NCBI GenBank assembly: GCA_037951105.1
Contig: JBAMJV010008851.1
Coordinates: forward strand, 1 to 64,000
Source: Echinarachnius parma
Lineage: Eukaryota > Echinodermata > Echinoidea > Clypeasteroida > Echinarachniidae
Direction: 5' to 3'
Length of the DNA: 64,000 nucleotides
Shown here: positions 1 through 12,358 of the stretch, piece by piece
Layout of the letters: every line of letters begins with the position of its first letter
How positions within the stretch are numbered: position 1 is the stretch's first letter
Notes under the pieces: model-generated
What the model was told of the DNA's origin: nothing
What the model saw: the letters and a program-made list of their open reading frames with translations, nothing else
Databases searched by the model: none
Translations under genes and position numbers: made by a program

Positions 1-958
1 CAGACCTGCAGGAATGGGTGCCGACGCGAGACCAGCCCGACCATCACTGTATATATGCTGTACCAGGCGAAGGGAAAGCGCGGGGGATCAGACAACGGCG
101 CGAAACAGGGGCATCGACCTCCCCTAACAACACTCACACTCACACGCGGTCCATCGCCCCCCAAGCAGATGGATGTACTTTGTGAAAATACGTACTATGA
201 TTATAACTACCGAAATTCAAGCTTGATCTGCCTTACGGAGACCCATATGTCTCCATTTGGACATTCATTCTGATGATATTTAAATACCCGTCTTACATGT
301 TGCGAAAACAGACTGCTTATTTGAAAATACCATTAAAATTTAGGGGTGGATGACAACAATGCAAACATTTGCAGATTAACTGTGTGCGACGAGAACTTGG
401 AACTCATATGCATCTCCGATATCGTTTATCAGCTCCCTTTCGGCCAAATTTTGCTCATATGCATCTTGTTTCGCCTAAATTTTACCAACACAATTTCGAC
501 AAGTACATTTATTCTTGACTGCATGCGGATGAAACTCCTCTAAACAAGTCATACTAGGACAAGTAATTGCATTAGAAACACGTATATATAAATGGATAAG
601 TTTGGCTTCGCTAAATATAAATAACTACTTTTTGTATGAATAGTCTTTCTTTTACCGTGGTATATCAACACAATATTTATTATTATTATTATCATTACTA
701 TTATTGTTTATTATTATTGTTTATTTTACTTTTACCCCTTCGCTGGTCTCTGTTATCATTTTATCCATCCGTTTCTTGATTGCTACAGATTTACGTTCTG
801 CTGCATCCGAAATGATGGTAGCCTACACAGCTACCTGACAGGTCTTGAGCTACCAGAAGGGGAGATATCTGTTAGCGTCAAAGTAAGTTCATATAAGCAT
901 TACAATGGATAGACATGTTTTCATACTTGTGCAGTTTGATTTTCGGGAATGTGTGTGT

Positions 959-989
<31 letters not shown>

Positions 990-2200
990 GGCTTTTTGGG
1001 GAACAAAACGTATCCCCAGTAATATAATCAGCCGCGCGGCCATACCCAGCCCCGATAGGTTTTAAATTACATGTTCGGGTAAATCTCACACATAATCGGA
1101 CAATACAAGCTCATTTTCTGGCAAAATCAGCTACTTTTCGGCCAAATTTAGCTCATATTTATGCAAGACAGAGTGGAAGCACACGACGCACACATATGCC
1201 CGTGGACGCCCATGTACACACGCCGCTATTCATGGTTTACCTCCCTTCCAGAAATGTCTACGTCACCCCTTTACAATACCTTGGTCATGTTGGCCAGGCG
1301 CCGTTCAGTAGGCGTTTCCCGCCAAAATACCACTTGGCATATCTTACATGAGTGTACGTCTTGGCGCAATCATTTCTCCTGATATCGTTTATCAAGATTA
1401 CTAAATTGTTTTGCTCTATTTTTTATCATCATTACAAAAAAGCCCATCCATTATGTATCTTCATATTTGTTACGCTCTGTTAAATACAGGATGTTGCCCC
1501 CTACATGAACAAGGAATGTAGAGTTCCTCGTGTATCCCGTTAAGTCGTCGTTCCTTCTACCATGAATATTCAACGCAGTTTGTCCTACAGAACACGTGGC
1601 TCCGCTACAGCACCACACTGAGTTCACATGCTGCCTCCAGGCAAGTGTGATAGATACTGGTACTTCTAAACTTATCAACTGTTACACGATTAGCTTTGAA
1701 CAACAAAGTAGCATATAATGCAATGAATATGACTAATGTTCTGCATAGAACAAAGCATTTTGTTTTTCTCTATCATAATACATTTCAAAATTACAATGTT
1801 ATTTAGCATAATAGTATTAATACTAGGATTACAGATTGGTGTGTATTCAATTGACATGCATAGGCGCCGGCCCCAATCCAAAAAGTGGGGGGGGGCAAAA
1901 CGCGTTTTTGCCCCCCCAAAAGAAGCCCCCCCCCCCCCCTCAAAAAAAAAAGAAAAAGAAAGAAAAGAAAGAAAGAAAAAGGAAAAGAAAATATTAAATG
2001 TATCACCCAATACTTGTTAATTCTAACGTTTTAAAAACTAAGTTATACATCCATTTAACGTTTTCCGCTGCGCGCTTCGCGCGCAAACAAATTATCTCAG
2101 TTTGTTGTGTAACTTGCGTATGGTACGTCTGGGGTGGATTATTCTGTACTGGTCCAAGTAGTTCCTGTGTAGGCTGTTATAGCTCTGGCTGTTTGTGTGA
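1..2200. other. Non-coding region with simple repeats
   Basis: There is no coding signal. It contains a tta/att triplet run (about 680-725), a (GT)n run joined to a poly-G tract (949-990), and a poly-C next to a purine-rich A/G run at 1929-1990 that generates mirror-image frames on both strands. Confidence 0.7.
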
Positions 2201-2209
2201 CGTGAACCA

Positions 2210-3660
2210 AATTGCACCATTTCAAGTATATGAATGCAAAATCTTCCCCCGTGGAAGGGGGAAACCCCCTCTCTCCCTCCCCCCTCTGGCTCTGCCCCAG
2301 CCCTCGGTCGCTTCGCTCCCTCGGGACTCATTTTTGGCTGTAAGCTATGTTGTTGGATCATACATAATGTGGCATATGGTTTATGTTTTTTATGCACCAA
2401 ATTGCACCATTTCAAGTATATAAATGCAAAATCTTCCCCGTGGGAGGGGCGATACCCCCCTCCCAAACCCCACCCCCACCCCCCCCTCCCAAACCCCACC
2501 CCCCCCCCCCCCCCCCTCTGGCTCTGACCCAGCCCTCGGTCGCTTCGCTCCCTCGGGACTCATTTTTGGCTGTAAGCTTTGATGTTGGATCACACAAATG
2601 TGGCATATGGTTTATGTTTTTATGCACCAGAATGCACCATTTCAAGTATATAAATGTAAAATCTTCCCGGTGGGAGGGGTATCCCCCTCCCAAACCCCAC
2701 CCCCCCCCTCTGGCTCTGACCCAGCCCTCGGTCGCTTCGTCTCCTCGGGACTCATTTTTGGCTGTAAGCTTTGATGTTGGATCACACAAATGTGGCATAT
2801 GGTTTATGTTTTTATGCACCAGAATGCACCATTTCAAGTATATAAATGCAAAATCTCCCCCGTGGGAGGGGGAAACCCCTCCAAACCCTCCCCCTCTGGC
2901 TCTGCCCAGCCCTCGGTCGCTTCGCTCCCTCGGGACTCATTTTTGGCTGTAAGCTATGTTGTTGGATCTTACATAATGTGGCATATGGTTTATGTTTTTA
3001 TGCACCAATTTGCACCATTTCAAGTATATAAATGCAAAATCTTCCCGTGGGAGGGGGATACCCCCTCCCAAACCCCCCCCCCCCCTCTGGCTCTGACCCA
3101 GCCCTCGGTCGCTTCGCTCCCTCGGGACTCATTTTTGGCTGTAAGCTTTGATGTTGGATCACACAAATGTGGCATATGGTTTATGTTTTTATGCACAGAA
3201 TGCACCATTTCAAGTATATAAATCGCCAAAATCTTCCCGGTGGGAGGGGGATACCCCCTCCCAAAACCCCCCCCCCCCCCCCCTCTGGCTCTGACCCAGC
3301 CCTCGGTCGCTTCGCTCCCTCGGGACTCATTTTTGGCTGTAAGCTTTGATGTTGGATCACACAAATGTGGCATATGGTTTATGTTTTTATCCACCAGAAT
3401 GCACCATTGCAAGTATATAAATGCAAAATCTTCCCCGTGGGAGGGGGATACCCCCTCCCAAACCCTCCCTCTCTGGCTCTGCTCCAGCCCTCGGTCGCTT
3501 CGCTCCCTCGGACTCATTTTTGGTTGTAAGCTATGTTGTTGGATTATGTTTTTATGCACCAGATTGCACAATTTCAAGTTTAAAAAATGCAAAAGCTCCC
3601 TACCGTGGGAGGGGGGACTCCGCTCAGTCACTTCGCTCCCTCGGGCTTGGTCACTTTATC
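2210..3660. repeat. ~190-bp G/C-rich tandem array, 8 copies
   Basis: Copies of caccatttcaagtatataa occur at about 2221, 2411, 2641, 2833, 3019, 3209, 3409 and 3573, so units are 164-230 bp. Each unit has a gtgggaggggg..ccccctccc inverted pair, a poly-C run of variable length, ctctggctctgacccagccc, the hairpin ccctcggtcgcttcgctccc tcggg, and gtggcatatggtttatgttt. Length differences come mainly from the poly-C runs. Many overlapping frames on both strands are products of the array. Confidence 0.93.
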
Positions 3661-4209
3661 CTCGCAATGTCTCACTCTCACCTCTGGCTCAAAGTTGGCA
3701 ACTCTGTGAGTGTGGTTGGGCATGAGCCCCTAAACACATAAATCGTGAGCCCCCTTAGGGTTTTGCCCCCCCCAATCCAAAACTGCTTCCGGCGCGCCTG
3801 TTGACATGTCCAATGTAATCATTACAATTGTCATTGCTTCTGTTTGAATATTTCACAAGCAGAATACAATGAACAATCTTTGAACAAATTCAAAATAATG
3901 GCTGTTTAACCCAGGAAAATAAACATGATACATGTATAACAAATGTGTGATATTTGTAGTAACTTCAACGTTTCTTTTTCGTATTATTATTGGTAATATT
4001 ATTATTATTATTATTAGGGGTGGTGATTATCGTTATTGTTATTTAAATAATTCATTCTTACCGGATTCCTGTAAGAACTGTGTTAATGTGATACATGAAT
4101 TCTTGGCAGCCAATGTTGCCAATGAAGGGCGAAACATTGCAACATTGGACAATATGGTGTAGATATTACATGTACGTTTCATCTGGAAAGGTTGGCATTC
4201 ATCACATGT

Positions 4210-4302
4210 AAGGTGTTTCATTAAACACTAAAATATATTTTATGGAATGATTTGCAGTGATAAAGAATATGCTTAACATCGATTTTAGTGTTTAGTGAAA
4301 CA
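4210..4302. repeat. Foldback GTGTTTCATTAAACACTAAAAT
   Basis: GTGTTTCATTAAACACTAAA at the left is mirrored by TTTAGTGTTTAGTGAAACAC at the right with a loop of about 50 bp. The terminal GTGTTTCAC motif also ends the foldback at 55438-55725. Confidence 0.7.
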
Positions 4303-4306
4303 CTCC

Positions 4307-4412
4307 CTGGGTCCAGTTGCAGAAAGAGTTGCAATCGATCGTTACATTTTCTGACTTGCTATTAATTGCAACTTTACAATCGATTGCAACTCTTTCTGTA
4401 ACGGAGCCCTGG
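4307..4412. mobile_element. Foldback element (GCAGAAAGAG family), copy 1
   Basis: The outer CTGGGTCCAGTTGCAGAAAG pairs with CTTTCTGTAACGGAGCCCTGG, and the inner GAGTTGCAATCGAT pairs with ATCGATTGCAACTC. At 106 bp it is nearly all stem. Confidence 0.8.
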
Positions 4413-5065
4413 TCTGTAAATCATGCCCTTCCACTCCATGTAGTGTTTGAAGTTGATTTGCGTATTTGTTTGGTTTGATTAAGCTGCTTTAATGTTATAT
4501 AAATGTAAATGTGTTAAATTAATTGCTATTTAATTTCATTATAAAGCGCGAAGAGATGTTTACATATTATGCCCTATATAACTAAATTATTATTATCATT
4601 ATAATCATTATTTTTTTATTCGTAATACATTTTTTACTGAACCTATGACCAACATGAAATCTAAATTTCTGTCCAGTTATCTTGCTTCATCAATACTGAT
4701 TTGTATCTCCTGTGACTATTTGTATAACTCTCCTACTTTTTCTTGATTTCTTCACTTTGATTACGAGGAACTTTCCCGCATCTATTTAAAAAAATGAGAT
4801 TGTGTAATTGGCATGTGATATTTGTATATATTTGGTATATGGCAGCTGCAGGCTATAAATATGTTTTAAATATGGTGTTTATATATATTGTACATTCTAA
4901 AATGTGGACTTTCAGTCGCTGCCCCTCTTTAGTATTGTATGTTCTTTTCACATTTGTTGATTATTGTTCATACTCTGTATATTTTGCCATTTAAATGTTA
5001 TATTATTTCCATGTGTCAGGCCAGTGGAGGCCAAATCTCTATGTTAAAAAAAAAAAAATCTATTC

Positions 5066-5417
5066 ATCTAGTAAACTTGTCCAAATCCTCAAAACGTACT
5101 TAGAATTGTAGCGTTTTACGATAGAAGCATGGAACGGGATTCTGTTTTTCGAATTTCCCTTCAGCTAAAAATATACCTTATGATTGAAGTGTTTGGATTG
5201 TTAACTGATCCACAGGATATTCATAATCGTGTACAGTCAGTGGAATGAGTAAGGGAATATCAGTTGCTTTTTTGCTCATTACTCGGCCTTATACCATCCA
5301 TTTAATATGATATGTTTGTACAATACTCAGGGAACATATCAATGACAAACTATACGCATGTTTGCAACCATTCAGCACTTTATGCACATGCCAGCAAAAG
5401 TTATTTGATCCCTTTAA
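5066..5417 (+). mobile_element. Family A inverted-repeat element, old copy
   Basis: Body landmarks cttgtccaaatcctcaaaac and gattgaagtgttt and the right end gatccctttaaa are present. The left terminus is truncated or diverged (ctagtaaac). This is one of the more degraded copies. Confidence 0.75.
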
Positions 5418-5954
5418 ATATTTAAGTGTGTATGTACATATTATTAGTGGAATCTATTTGCTTTCATGTGCTGCACTTTGTAAGACTTTTCAAAATGCGC
5501 TTTGTAAATAGTATGTATGTTATTTTATGTTTAAAAAAATGTGCATGTGTGAATTCAATATATATATTGTGTTCTATGTAGCAGAGATCCCACCTTACGC
5601 CTTACAATAATAATAATCGTACAGGATTGTATTTACAGAAACGTTCGTTTGGAAAAAGGAGAATTCATTTGCTATATCATACTTGGTGGGTACGTGACTC
5701 CTTGGTAAATTACAAATATATTTTATGATGATTTGCGTAGAGTCTTTTGAAGTTATACGTTTACACAGTACCTGTAACGAACCATGTTATGATATAGCTT
5801 GTTTATATTTCATATTTAGCTGAGCATTATTATGCCTGTCAATGTAATTCTGATACTTAGTGCATGTATAATTATTTGTGCATACTTCATTTATTGTTTT
5901 AATATATATGAGTTGTGTGGAGGTAAAGGTAACCTTGCATACTTTGGTTTTTAT

Positions 5955-6290
5955 TGTGATATATGGCTCTGTCTTTTGATTGTTCGTAATAATATTCACT
6001 GGTATGTTTAAATGTAACCTTATTATGTTATAAGGATATTACTTCGGTTTTATTCTGATTCATGGCTCTGTATTTTGATTATTCATAATAACATTTACTG
6101 GTACGTTTACATGTAACCTTATTATGTTATAATGATATTACTTCGGTTTTATTCTGATTCATGGCTCTGTATTTTGATTATTCATAATAACATTCACTGG
6201 TACATTTAAATATAACTTTGGTTTCATTCTGATATATGGCTCTGTCTTTTGATTGCTCGTAATAATATCCACTGGTTTGAAACATACTTT
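5955..6290. repeat. ~100-bp tandem repeat, 3-4 copies
   Basis: tatggctctgt recurs at about 5963, 6062, 6161 and 6236, followed each time by ttttgattattcataataac and an attcactggtacgttt segment. The last unit is shortened. Confidence 0.85.
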
Positions 6291-6460
6291 TTTCATTCTG
6301 ATTGACGACTTTCTTGCTTGTTTTTTTCTTCTAATTGATGACGTCTTTTTGCTTTGTAATACTGATTGGCCACCAGAGAGTGCAGCCAAATCGATTGTTT
6401 TCGGCCTCGGCTCAAAGGGTCAGTTTGGGTCAACATAATTTTAGTAACTAAGCCTTATGG

Positions 6461-6523
6461 CCCGAATTCTCATCAACTAGTTAATTTAAACTAAATTTAA
6501 GTAGTTAATAAGAATCCTGGCCT
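6461..6523. repeat. Small foldback with GGCCCGAATTCTCATC ends
   Basis: tggcccgaattctcatcaac pairs with gtagttaataagaatcctgg around a short AT loop. The terminal motif is shared with the large foldback at 55826-56320. Confidence 0.6.
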
Positions 6524-6569
6524 ATAAGTTATTATTAACATGGGCGAAGGAGCAATTTTCCCAGAGGAG

Positions 6570-7260
6570 GAGGCCTGGGGGGGGGGGGGGGGGGGGGGGT
6601 CACTCCCAACATGATTGGATACACACCCGCGTCCAAAAAAAGCGTCGAAAGGGTATCATTGTCAGCTATACGGCGTCGTCGACGTTTTCCTTAAAAAGGG
6701 GTGGTTTTCAGCACATTTGAACAAAAACTAGACAAAGGGACTCATTTTCAGGTGCACAAGTTTCCAGCTGTAAGGTGTCGTCGACGTTTTCCTAAAAAAG
6801 GGTTTTTTCAGCACTCATTAGAAAAAAAACACAGAAAGGGTACTTATTCAGGCGCACAAGTTTTCGAGGTTGATGGACACGGGTGGGTAGCACTTTTGTA
6901 TGAGAGTGACCCCCCCCCCCTGAGTTCTCTTTTTTCCTCATTTCCAGCTGAGCAGCAAAACAAAATAAAAGACAAAAAAGGTCACGACTTAACAAACCGA
7001 AAATTAAATACTTTAATACATTTTCCAGAATATGACTTGATTTCGCCCGAGTGTAACATGCTTTTGCTCGAATATAACATGCTTTTGCTCGAATATACAT
7101 GCTTTTGCTCGAATATAACATGCTTTTGCTCGAATATAACATGCTTTTGCTCGGATATTAAATGCTCTTGCCCGAATATGATGTGAGTTTGTCCGAATAC
7201 GATATGGATTTGCCCGAACATGACCGATTTCAAAAATCCAGGGGGCTGCAGCCCCCCCAC
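6570..7260. repeat. Poly-G tract, ~100-bp repeats and ~22-bp array
   Basis: A poly-G run (6578-6599) is followed by about three degenerate units with cgtcgtcgacgttttcct and caggngcacaagttt. Then comes an array of about eight 21-25-bp units of atgcttttgctcgaatataa type at about 7045-7215. The gggctgcagccccccc hairpin at 7243-7259 closes the stretch. Confidence 0.8.
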
Positions 7261-7299
7261 GTACAGTCCAGCCTCCCGCCTCTATACGCATTTGGTCAT

Positions 7300-7730
7300 T
7301 AATGACTAACAGTTGTAATTAAATGATAGAACAATACATAAACGGCTAGTTACAGGGCTGTTTTTATTCAAAAAGCTGCTGTTAACACAAGAGGGCGCCC
7401 TCCAGACACCACAAGTTTTAACCATTCTACAAATCAAAATATGCGAATGTGATGTTTGGTAAAAATAATTATTCAATTGAGAGATCATCAAGAACAATCA
7501 AAACATTTTGGTCTATTTTCAGAAACGTTCAGAATTTATTAATATTTTCCTAAATTATTGAATAACAGTTGGTCCCCAATGATTATTCTAATCAGATATA
7601 TTTATGGATATTTTAGCTGATTCTGTACTGATTTTCATCAGATAAATTTGATTTTGTCTTCGAAATTGCATACTCTTTCAACTTTTACATTAAATCTTTT
7701 ATTACCTCACACAAATTATTTCTTGAAGTG
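7300..7730 (+). mobile_element. Family B element, internal fragment
   Basis: Landmarks shared with the intact copy at 60117-60677 are ttcaaaaag..gctgttaa, agagggcgc, tttatggatattttagctg, ctgattttcatca and ttttattacctcacacaa. Both termini are missing. Confidence 0.65.
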
Positions 7731-9298
7731 CCAAGACAAGCCCGTAATCAGCAAAAAAAATTGGAAAATTTCTCAAGCTAATGTGATCAAATTTAAAGAC
7801 CAGTAAGATGCATTCCATAATGCTGAATAAGCGTTGAATGTGGGCGAAACTCAATGGCGCGAATTTCATCAGTGGCTCAACTTGAACCTGGCCTAAAAAG
7901 ACAAAGACTACCGGTAACACTTTGCACCAGCAGACCTATTTTCTTGTAGCTATGGTCCCCGGAGATATTATAATGGTTTCCTTCATCATCCAGTCAATCC
8001 CTTGAGTTCTGATTATAGGCATCAGTATGTATAGGCACAATGGACCCTTTGAAATTCAGTCATAGTATAAAAGGTCATAGTATTACCGGTCACCAGCAAT
8101 ACAATGTCCAGGATGATCCAGGACGCAATTTGGCTGATGACAGACAGACACACTGGTGAGAATTCGGGCCAATACGATAAAGGAGAAAAGAAATGGTCCT
8201 GGCCAGACACGGTGGCACAGTGCCCCTCCGCACATGTTTATAAACAAAGTCTTCAAATGTAAGAAAAACAAAAAAGAGTAACATTCGTTTGTAATCCTCC
8301 CTTCCCCGATAACAATTGACATATCTATATTTTGTGCGAAAATGTAGCATCTAGCCCTATCGACCAGATAAAAAACATTTACAATTACTAATTGTGATGT
8401 ATATATAATGGTAAGTGCCTTGCACGCATGATGTCAGTGTGATTTGTTGTCTTTACTGAACATGTATGTACACATTATGAAGCAGACACGTTCCCTTACT
8501 TGTTCGAAAGAACTTGCCAACTATTTGAGAACAAATTATTACCACAACCATGAAATCAACACAACCACACATTGATGTTTCATTCATACTCAATATTCCT
8601 CCGTTGTTTATTAATCAAGCTCCGGTAATATATTGATATGTTATAACAACATTATAGAATGATATCGACACATATATATATAACAGTCACATATATATTC
8701 ACACACACAATTTCAATAGATGATATATTTCTATATAGTTATTACTTAATACTTTTGTAAGACCTTTAATCTAATATAGATATTTTTTGTGCACTTTATT
8801 AAACATAAACAGGCAGCTCAAAAACTTGGAAACATAGATAAGTAATATGCTACAACATTTGCGATGTATGAGCGAAAAGATCACAGACATTTTCAATTTC
8901 ACCTTCATGACCTGTTTTTTTTTGGTTTACAAACGAAAAATCACAAACACAATTAGAACGGTGCAAAAAGGTGATATAATTGTTTGTTTAGTATTTATAC
9001 GGATAATACGACGTTCAGTTGAGGGTGACATGAAGAAAAACAAAAATATCCGAACTGCGCAGGGAACTGCACATATTAATCAATTACATCAGAGTTATTG
9101 GCATCCTACTTCCGATTTACGTACACAGTTCATTGATATGTTGTAAGAAAAAAAAACCTGCACGACTTCATTAAGTATAAAGCATGTAAGAATCGCTAGA
9201 ATCATGACGATATACACTGAGTCCATGTAAAAAAAAAACAAACACACAAACCAAGCTTAGTTCCATGTTACAAGTCTATTTGAGATGCATTCGCATCT
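7731..9298. other. Non-coding region with half of a GGCCCGAATTCTCATC foldback
   Basis: Sequence at 7855-8170 (gaatttcatcagtggctcaa, aaagactaccggtaac, gatgatccaggacgcaattt) matches the left half of the element at 55826-56320. The rest is AT-rich with no coding signal. Confidence 0.6.
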
Positions 9299-9622
9299 AA
9301 AGGGACTTAGTAACGTTGTCCAAATCCTCAAAACTTACTTGGAACTCTAATGGTTCTCTCATACCTTATCATATTCATATTAACAATAAAAGCACAGGAC
9401 AGGTTTCGATTTTTCAAATTTCCATTTCGTTCAAATGATATTTACGATTGAAGTGTTCAGATATGAAATTGTCTACGGGATAATTTCAACCGTGTACAAA
9501 GTAAGTACAATAAGTAGGTGAATTTTCACACATTACTTTGTGGACATATCAGATCACACCAATTTTGATTAATCTCTCATCATTTTTTTGCACTTGCCAA
9601 CAAAGTTACTGGATCCCTTTAA
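9299..9622 (+). mobile_element. Family A inverted-repeat element
   Basis: Starts AAAGGGACTTAGTAACGTTG and ends AAGTTACTGGATCCCTTTAA, giving inverted termini of about 18 bp. There are no coding frames. Confidence 0.85.
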
Positions 9623-9908
9623 GTTTATGCAACACGAGCTTCTTTTATTTACCAACTAGAGTTTTACATGTTTACCCAGATACCCAGAGTTATACACTGT
9701 TAAAACGCTGTATAAAAAAAAACGCTGTGTAAAAATGGTTGTTAAATCTTTTCATACAACTTTAGGTGTAGCATGATAAGTTGTATGAAGAAGGGTTGCG
9801 TGAAGCGGCCATTGTTCAAGCGTTGATGAAACATGTTAAATCACGTGATAGTTTCGACCGCAAAATCACCGCGTCAAAAGCTCTTTTGCCCCTTCGCAAA
9901 CCAAGCGA

Positions 9909-9982
9909 ACCGAGATAGCGCAGTCAATAGAGAGTGAGACTTATAACCCAAAGACCCCGGTTCGAATCCTACCCTTGCCGCT
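9909..9982 (+). ncRNA. tRNA-derived element (pseudo-tRNA)
   Basis: A TAGCGCAGTCAA A-box-like segment and a perfect B box GGTTCGAATCC (9959-9969) are followed by a T-run. The anticodon and acceptor stems do not pair, so a working tRNA is unlikely. It fits the head of a tRNA-derived SINE. Confidence 0.5.
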
Positions 9983-10333
9983 TTTACATCTTGTTTTGTA
10001 TTTGCTATTTCGACAACGGGATTGTTGAAATTTATTCTAAACAACAGTTATAGAACAAATTAAAACAACAGTTGTGTAAACTTTAAACAACTGGGGTTGT
10101 TGAGTGTTTTCAACAACAGTTGGATGGTTCATATGTCAAACAGCGGTTGTTGAAAAATTTCAGGCAAAAAATGTCAACAAGTTGTTGAATTTGTTTACAC
10201 AGCGTTTTAACAGTGTAGTGACTAAGAAAACTTCATGTTGCTATCTCAGCGCTAGCATGTAAGCTAGACTTAGAATAGAACTAAGCTAGTGTGGTTTGAT
10301 CAATTTGGACCCTGATTATGCGTTCGATAGACC

Positions 10334-10564
10334 TGGCCCGTATTCACAAAGGAGGTTTGTAGGAGATTTGTACAAACCATGGTTTGACCAAGGTTTACAT
10401 CTATGGAATGCCATTTGTAAACTGATGGAGAAGGAATGTAAACTCCATACTTGTTAACAATGTTGATTTACAATTTACGGTATGCGAGCAGCATTCCATA
10501 GAAGCCATCGTCAAACCATGGTTTGTACAAACCTCCTACAAACCTCCTTTGTGAATACGGGCCA
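10334..10564. mobile_element. Foldback element with GGCCCGTATTCACAAAGGAG ends
   Basis: The left arm (ggcccgtattcacaaaggag, gtttgtacaaaccatggttt) is mirrored by the right arm (aaaccatggtttgtacaaac, ctcctttgtgaatacgggcc), and stems extend inward through ggaatgcc. It is a clear MITE-type foldback of about 230 bp. Confidence 0.88.
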
Positions 10565-11690
10565 ATTGAGGCAGCTCATTGGTTTTTAAATTCCTTATTA
10601 TGACATGACAACTATCTGATTTAGGCGTATTTATTTCTTGGGCCACTGCTATGCATGCAGTCATGTGAAGTATTGCTTAGTTCCCAAAAATATGCGCATG
10701 TGCAATAAAACATGTTGGGCTTAATGTTGTAATATATGGTAGTAATTCAATTTATCTTTAAACCCCAAATACATGATAAAAAAAAAAAACATAACAAAAC
10801 TGTATATTGCATTGAATTAAGACGCTTGCGTATGACGATATCACATTAGAATACGATTTAACACAATTTAATTAAGATACTAATACAAAAATGAAACTAC
10901 TGTTTTTACACAAGATCGAAGTTGGACATAATCCGGGACATAATACGATGAAATATAGATTATGATATTCCTTGAAATGATGATGCTTTGGTTGTAATAA
11001 TTGTTGTGATAATTATAATTGCGCAACCCTTTGCATGCCATTGTATATACTATCCGAGATTAACAGATGTTTATTTGCAATTGAATTAATATACCACTCA
11101 GAAATGTCACAAAATATAATATAGGAAACATGACAAATTATAGAAACACAAACATCACGAGCAATAATAAGACACTTGGCATTAAGTACTATTTTTGCCA
11201 TCACTGAGTCAAAGAGAAGCACCAACGACAGAAAAAAAAAGATTAAAGAAACTGTATCGGCAATCCTTGAGGGCGCCCTTCACAAGGACAGACGTGGACA
11301 GGCTGTGGAACGCCAATTTTGGCTTCATTATCAATGCAAATCCCTCAGAAGAGGTATCAAGACAAATTGTATATCGAAAGTCAAGCGACCCTTTGTCTGA
11401 TGCCTACATTGCCTGAGCAGAACTAGAGGGATAGATATGATAATGAAGACAAAAAAACAATTAGAATACCCCGGTGGTATATGACATTAGATAACCATCA
11501 ACGGACTGGTGATATTCCACACTCCACAGGTGTGAAACGGTTTAACCGGTTACTGGTAATTTATTTATTTTTAGCCCGAACTAAAGTTGTGCCACTGATA
11601 CGAATTCTGGCCTAAGTGTTCAAATTATGATGGATTGTCATGGACCAACCCCCTCATTTTTTTTAGAATATAATATACAATATTAGACAA
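10565..11690. other. Mostly featureless AT-rich region
   Basis: No gene is established. At 11460-11620 lies a right-half fragment related to the 55826-56320 foldback (gtgaaacggtttaaccggtt, gttgtgccactgat). A GC-richer stretch at 11195-11416 is listed separately. Confidence 0.6.
11195..11416 (+). pseudogene. Unrecognised short open frame, possible gene or transposon fragment
   Basis: The frame reads LYRQSLRAPFTRTDVDRLWN, then ANFGFIINANPSEEVSRQIV, ending PLSDAYIA and a stop. Composition is balanced and locally richer in GC than its surroundings, so it reads more like real coding sequence than its neighbours. I do not recognise the family. No splice sites or promoter are evident. Confidence 0.2.
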
Positions 11691-11889
11691 TCAGGGGCGG
11701 ATCTATCATTTTGCTAAGGGGGGGGGGGGGGGTGGTTGACCCAATGACGATGTGGATTCTGTGTGGGTCTGGACACATGATGGCGTTTTTCTATGCACAT
11801 CACATTTTCACTTGGCAGCCCAAGGGGGGGGGGGGGGGGGGGGTAAACCCCCTAACCCCCCCCCCCCCCCCCCGTAGATCCGCCACTGA
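11691..11889. mobile_element. Poly-G foldback with TCAGGGGCGGATCTA ends
   Basis: TCAGGGGCGGATCTATC at the left is matched by GTAGATCCGCCACTGA at the right; inside, poly-G runs (11719-11732, 11824-11843) face a poly-C run (11858-11873). Similar gtggcg/cgccac borders next to G-runs recur at 12.12, 28.3, 53.9 and 57.6 kb. Confidence 0.75.
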
Positions 11890-12358
11890 CAATAATACTT
11901 TAACTAGTTAACGGTAACCTCTTTTTTTTACACGCAATCATTTGTAAACATAATCATGATGAATGGATAGACAGTAACATTGATTAAGATTAAGATTAAG
12001 ATTAAGATAATTGTATAGATTGGTAACCAAGATACATGCACTAAAGGAATAAGGACGGTATCATACAAAATGCTTTGTTATAGAGGTACCAAGGAGGCAT
12101 ACGAAACTCATTGGAGGTACAGTGGCGTAGTGACGGGGTGGAGGGGGGGGGGGGGGGGCACGTACATCCAATAATTTACCAGAACAATAAAACAAAAGAA
12201 GGGTTAACACTTTAAAAAATAAAGAAATACATAGATACATAAGCAAGGTGTGCCATCGATAAGTGTGCGTGTCCCCAACCAGCCCGACCCCGCAATACGC
12301 CACTTTAGAGGTAAACTTGTCATCAACGTGATGTATTAAAAAGTTATATATGAAAAAT

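Larger units (their letters stand above)
3661..5065. other. Non-coding region between repeats
   Basis: AT-rich, with an att microsatellite at about 3990-4015 and two adjacent foldbacks listed separately. No exon-like sequence was seen. Confidence 0.7.

Noticed and set aside
2210..3660. Several 60-200-codon frames on both strands
   Set aside because: They overlap each other in all phases, consist of Pro or Gly runs from poly-C/G, and repeat with the array.
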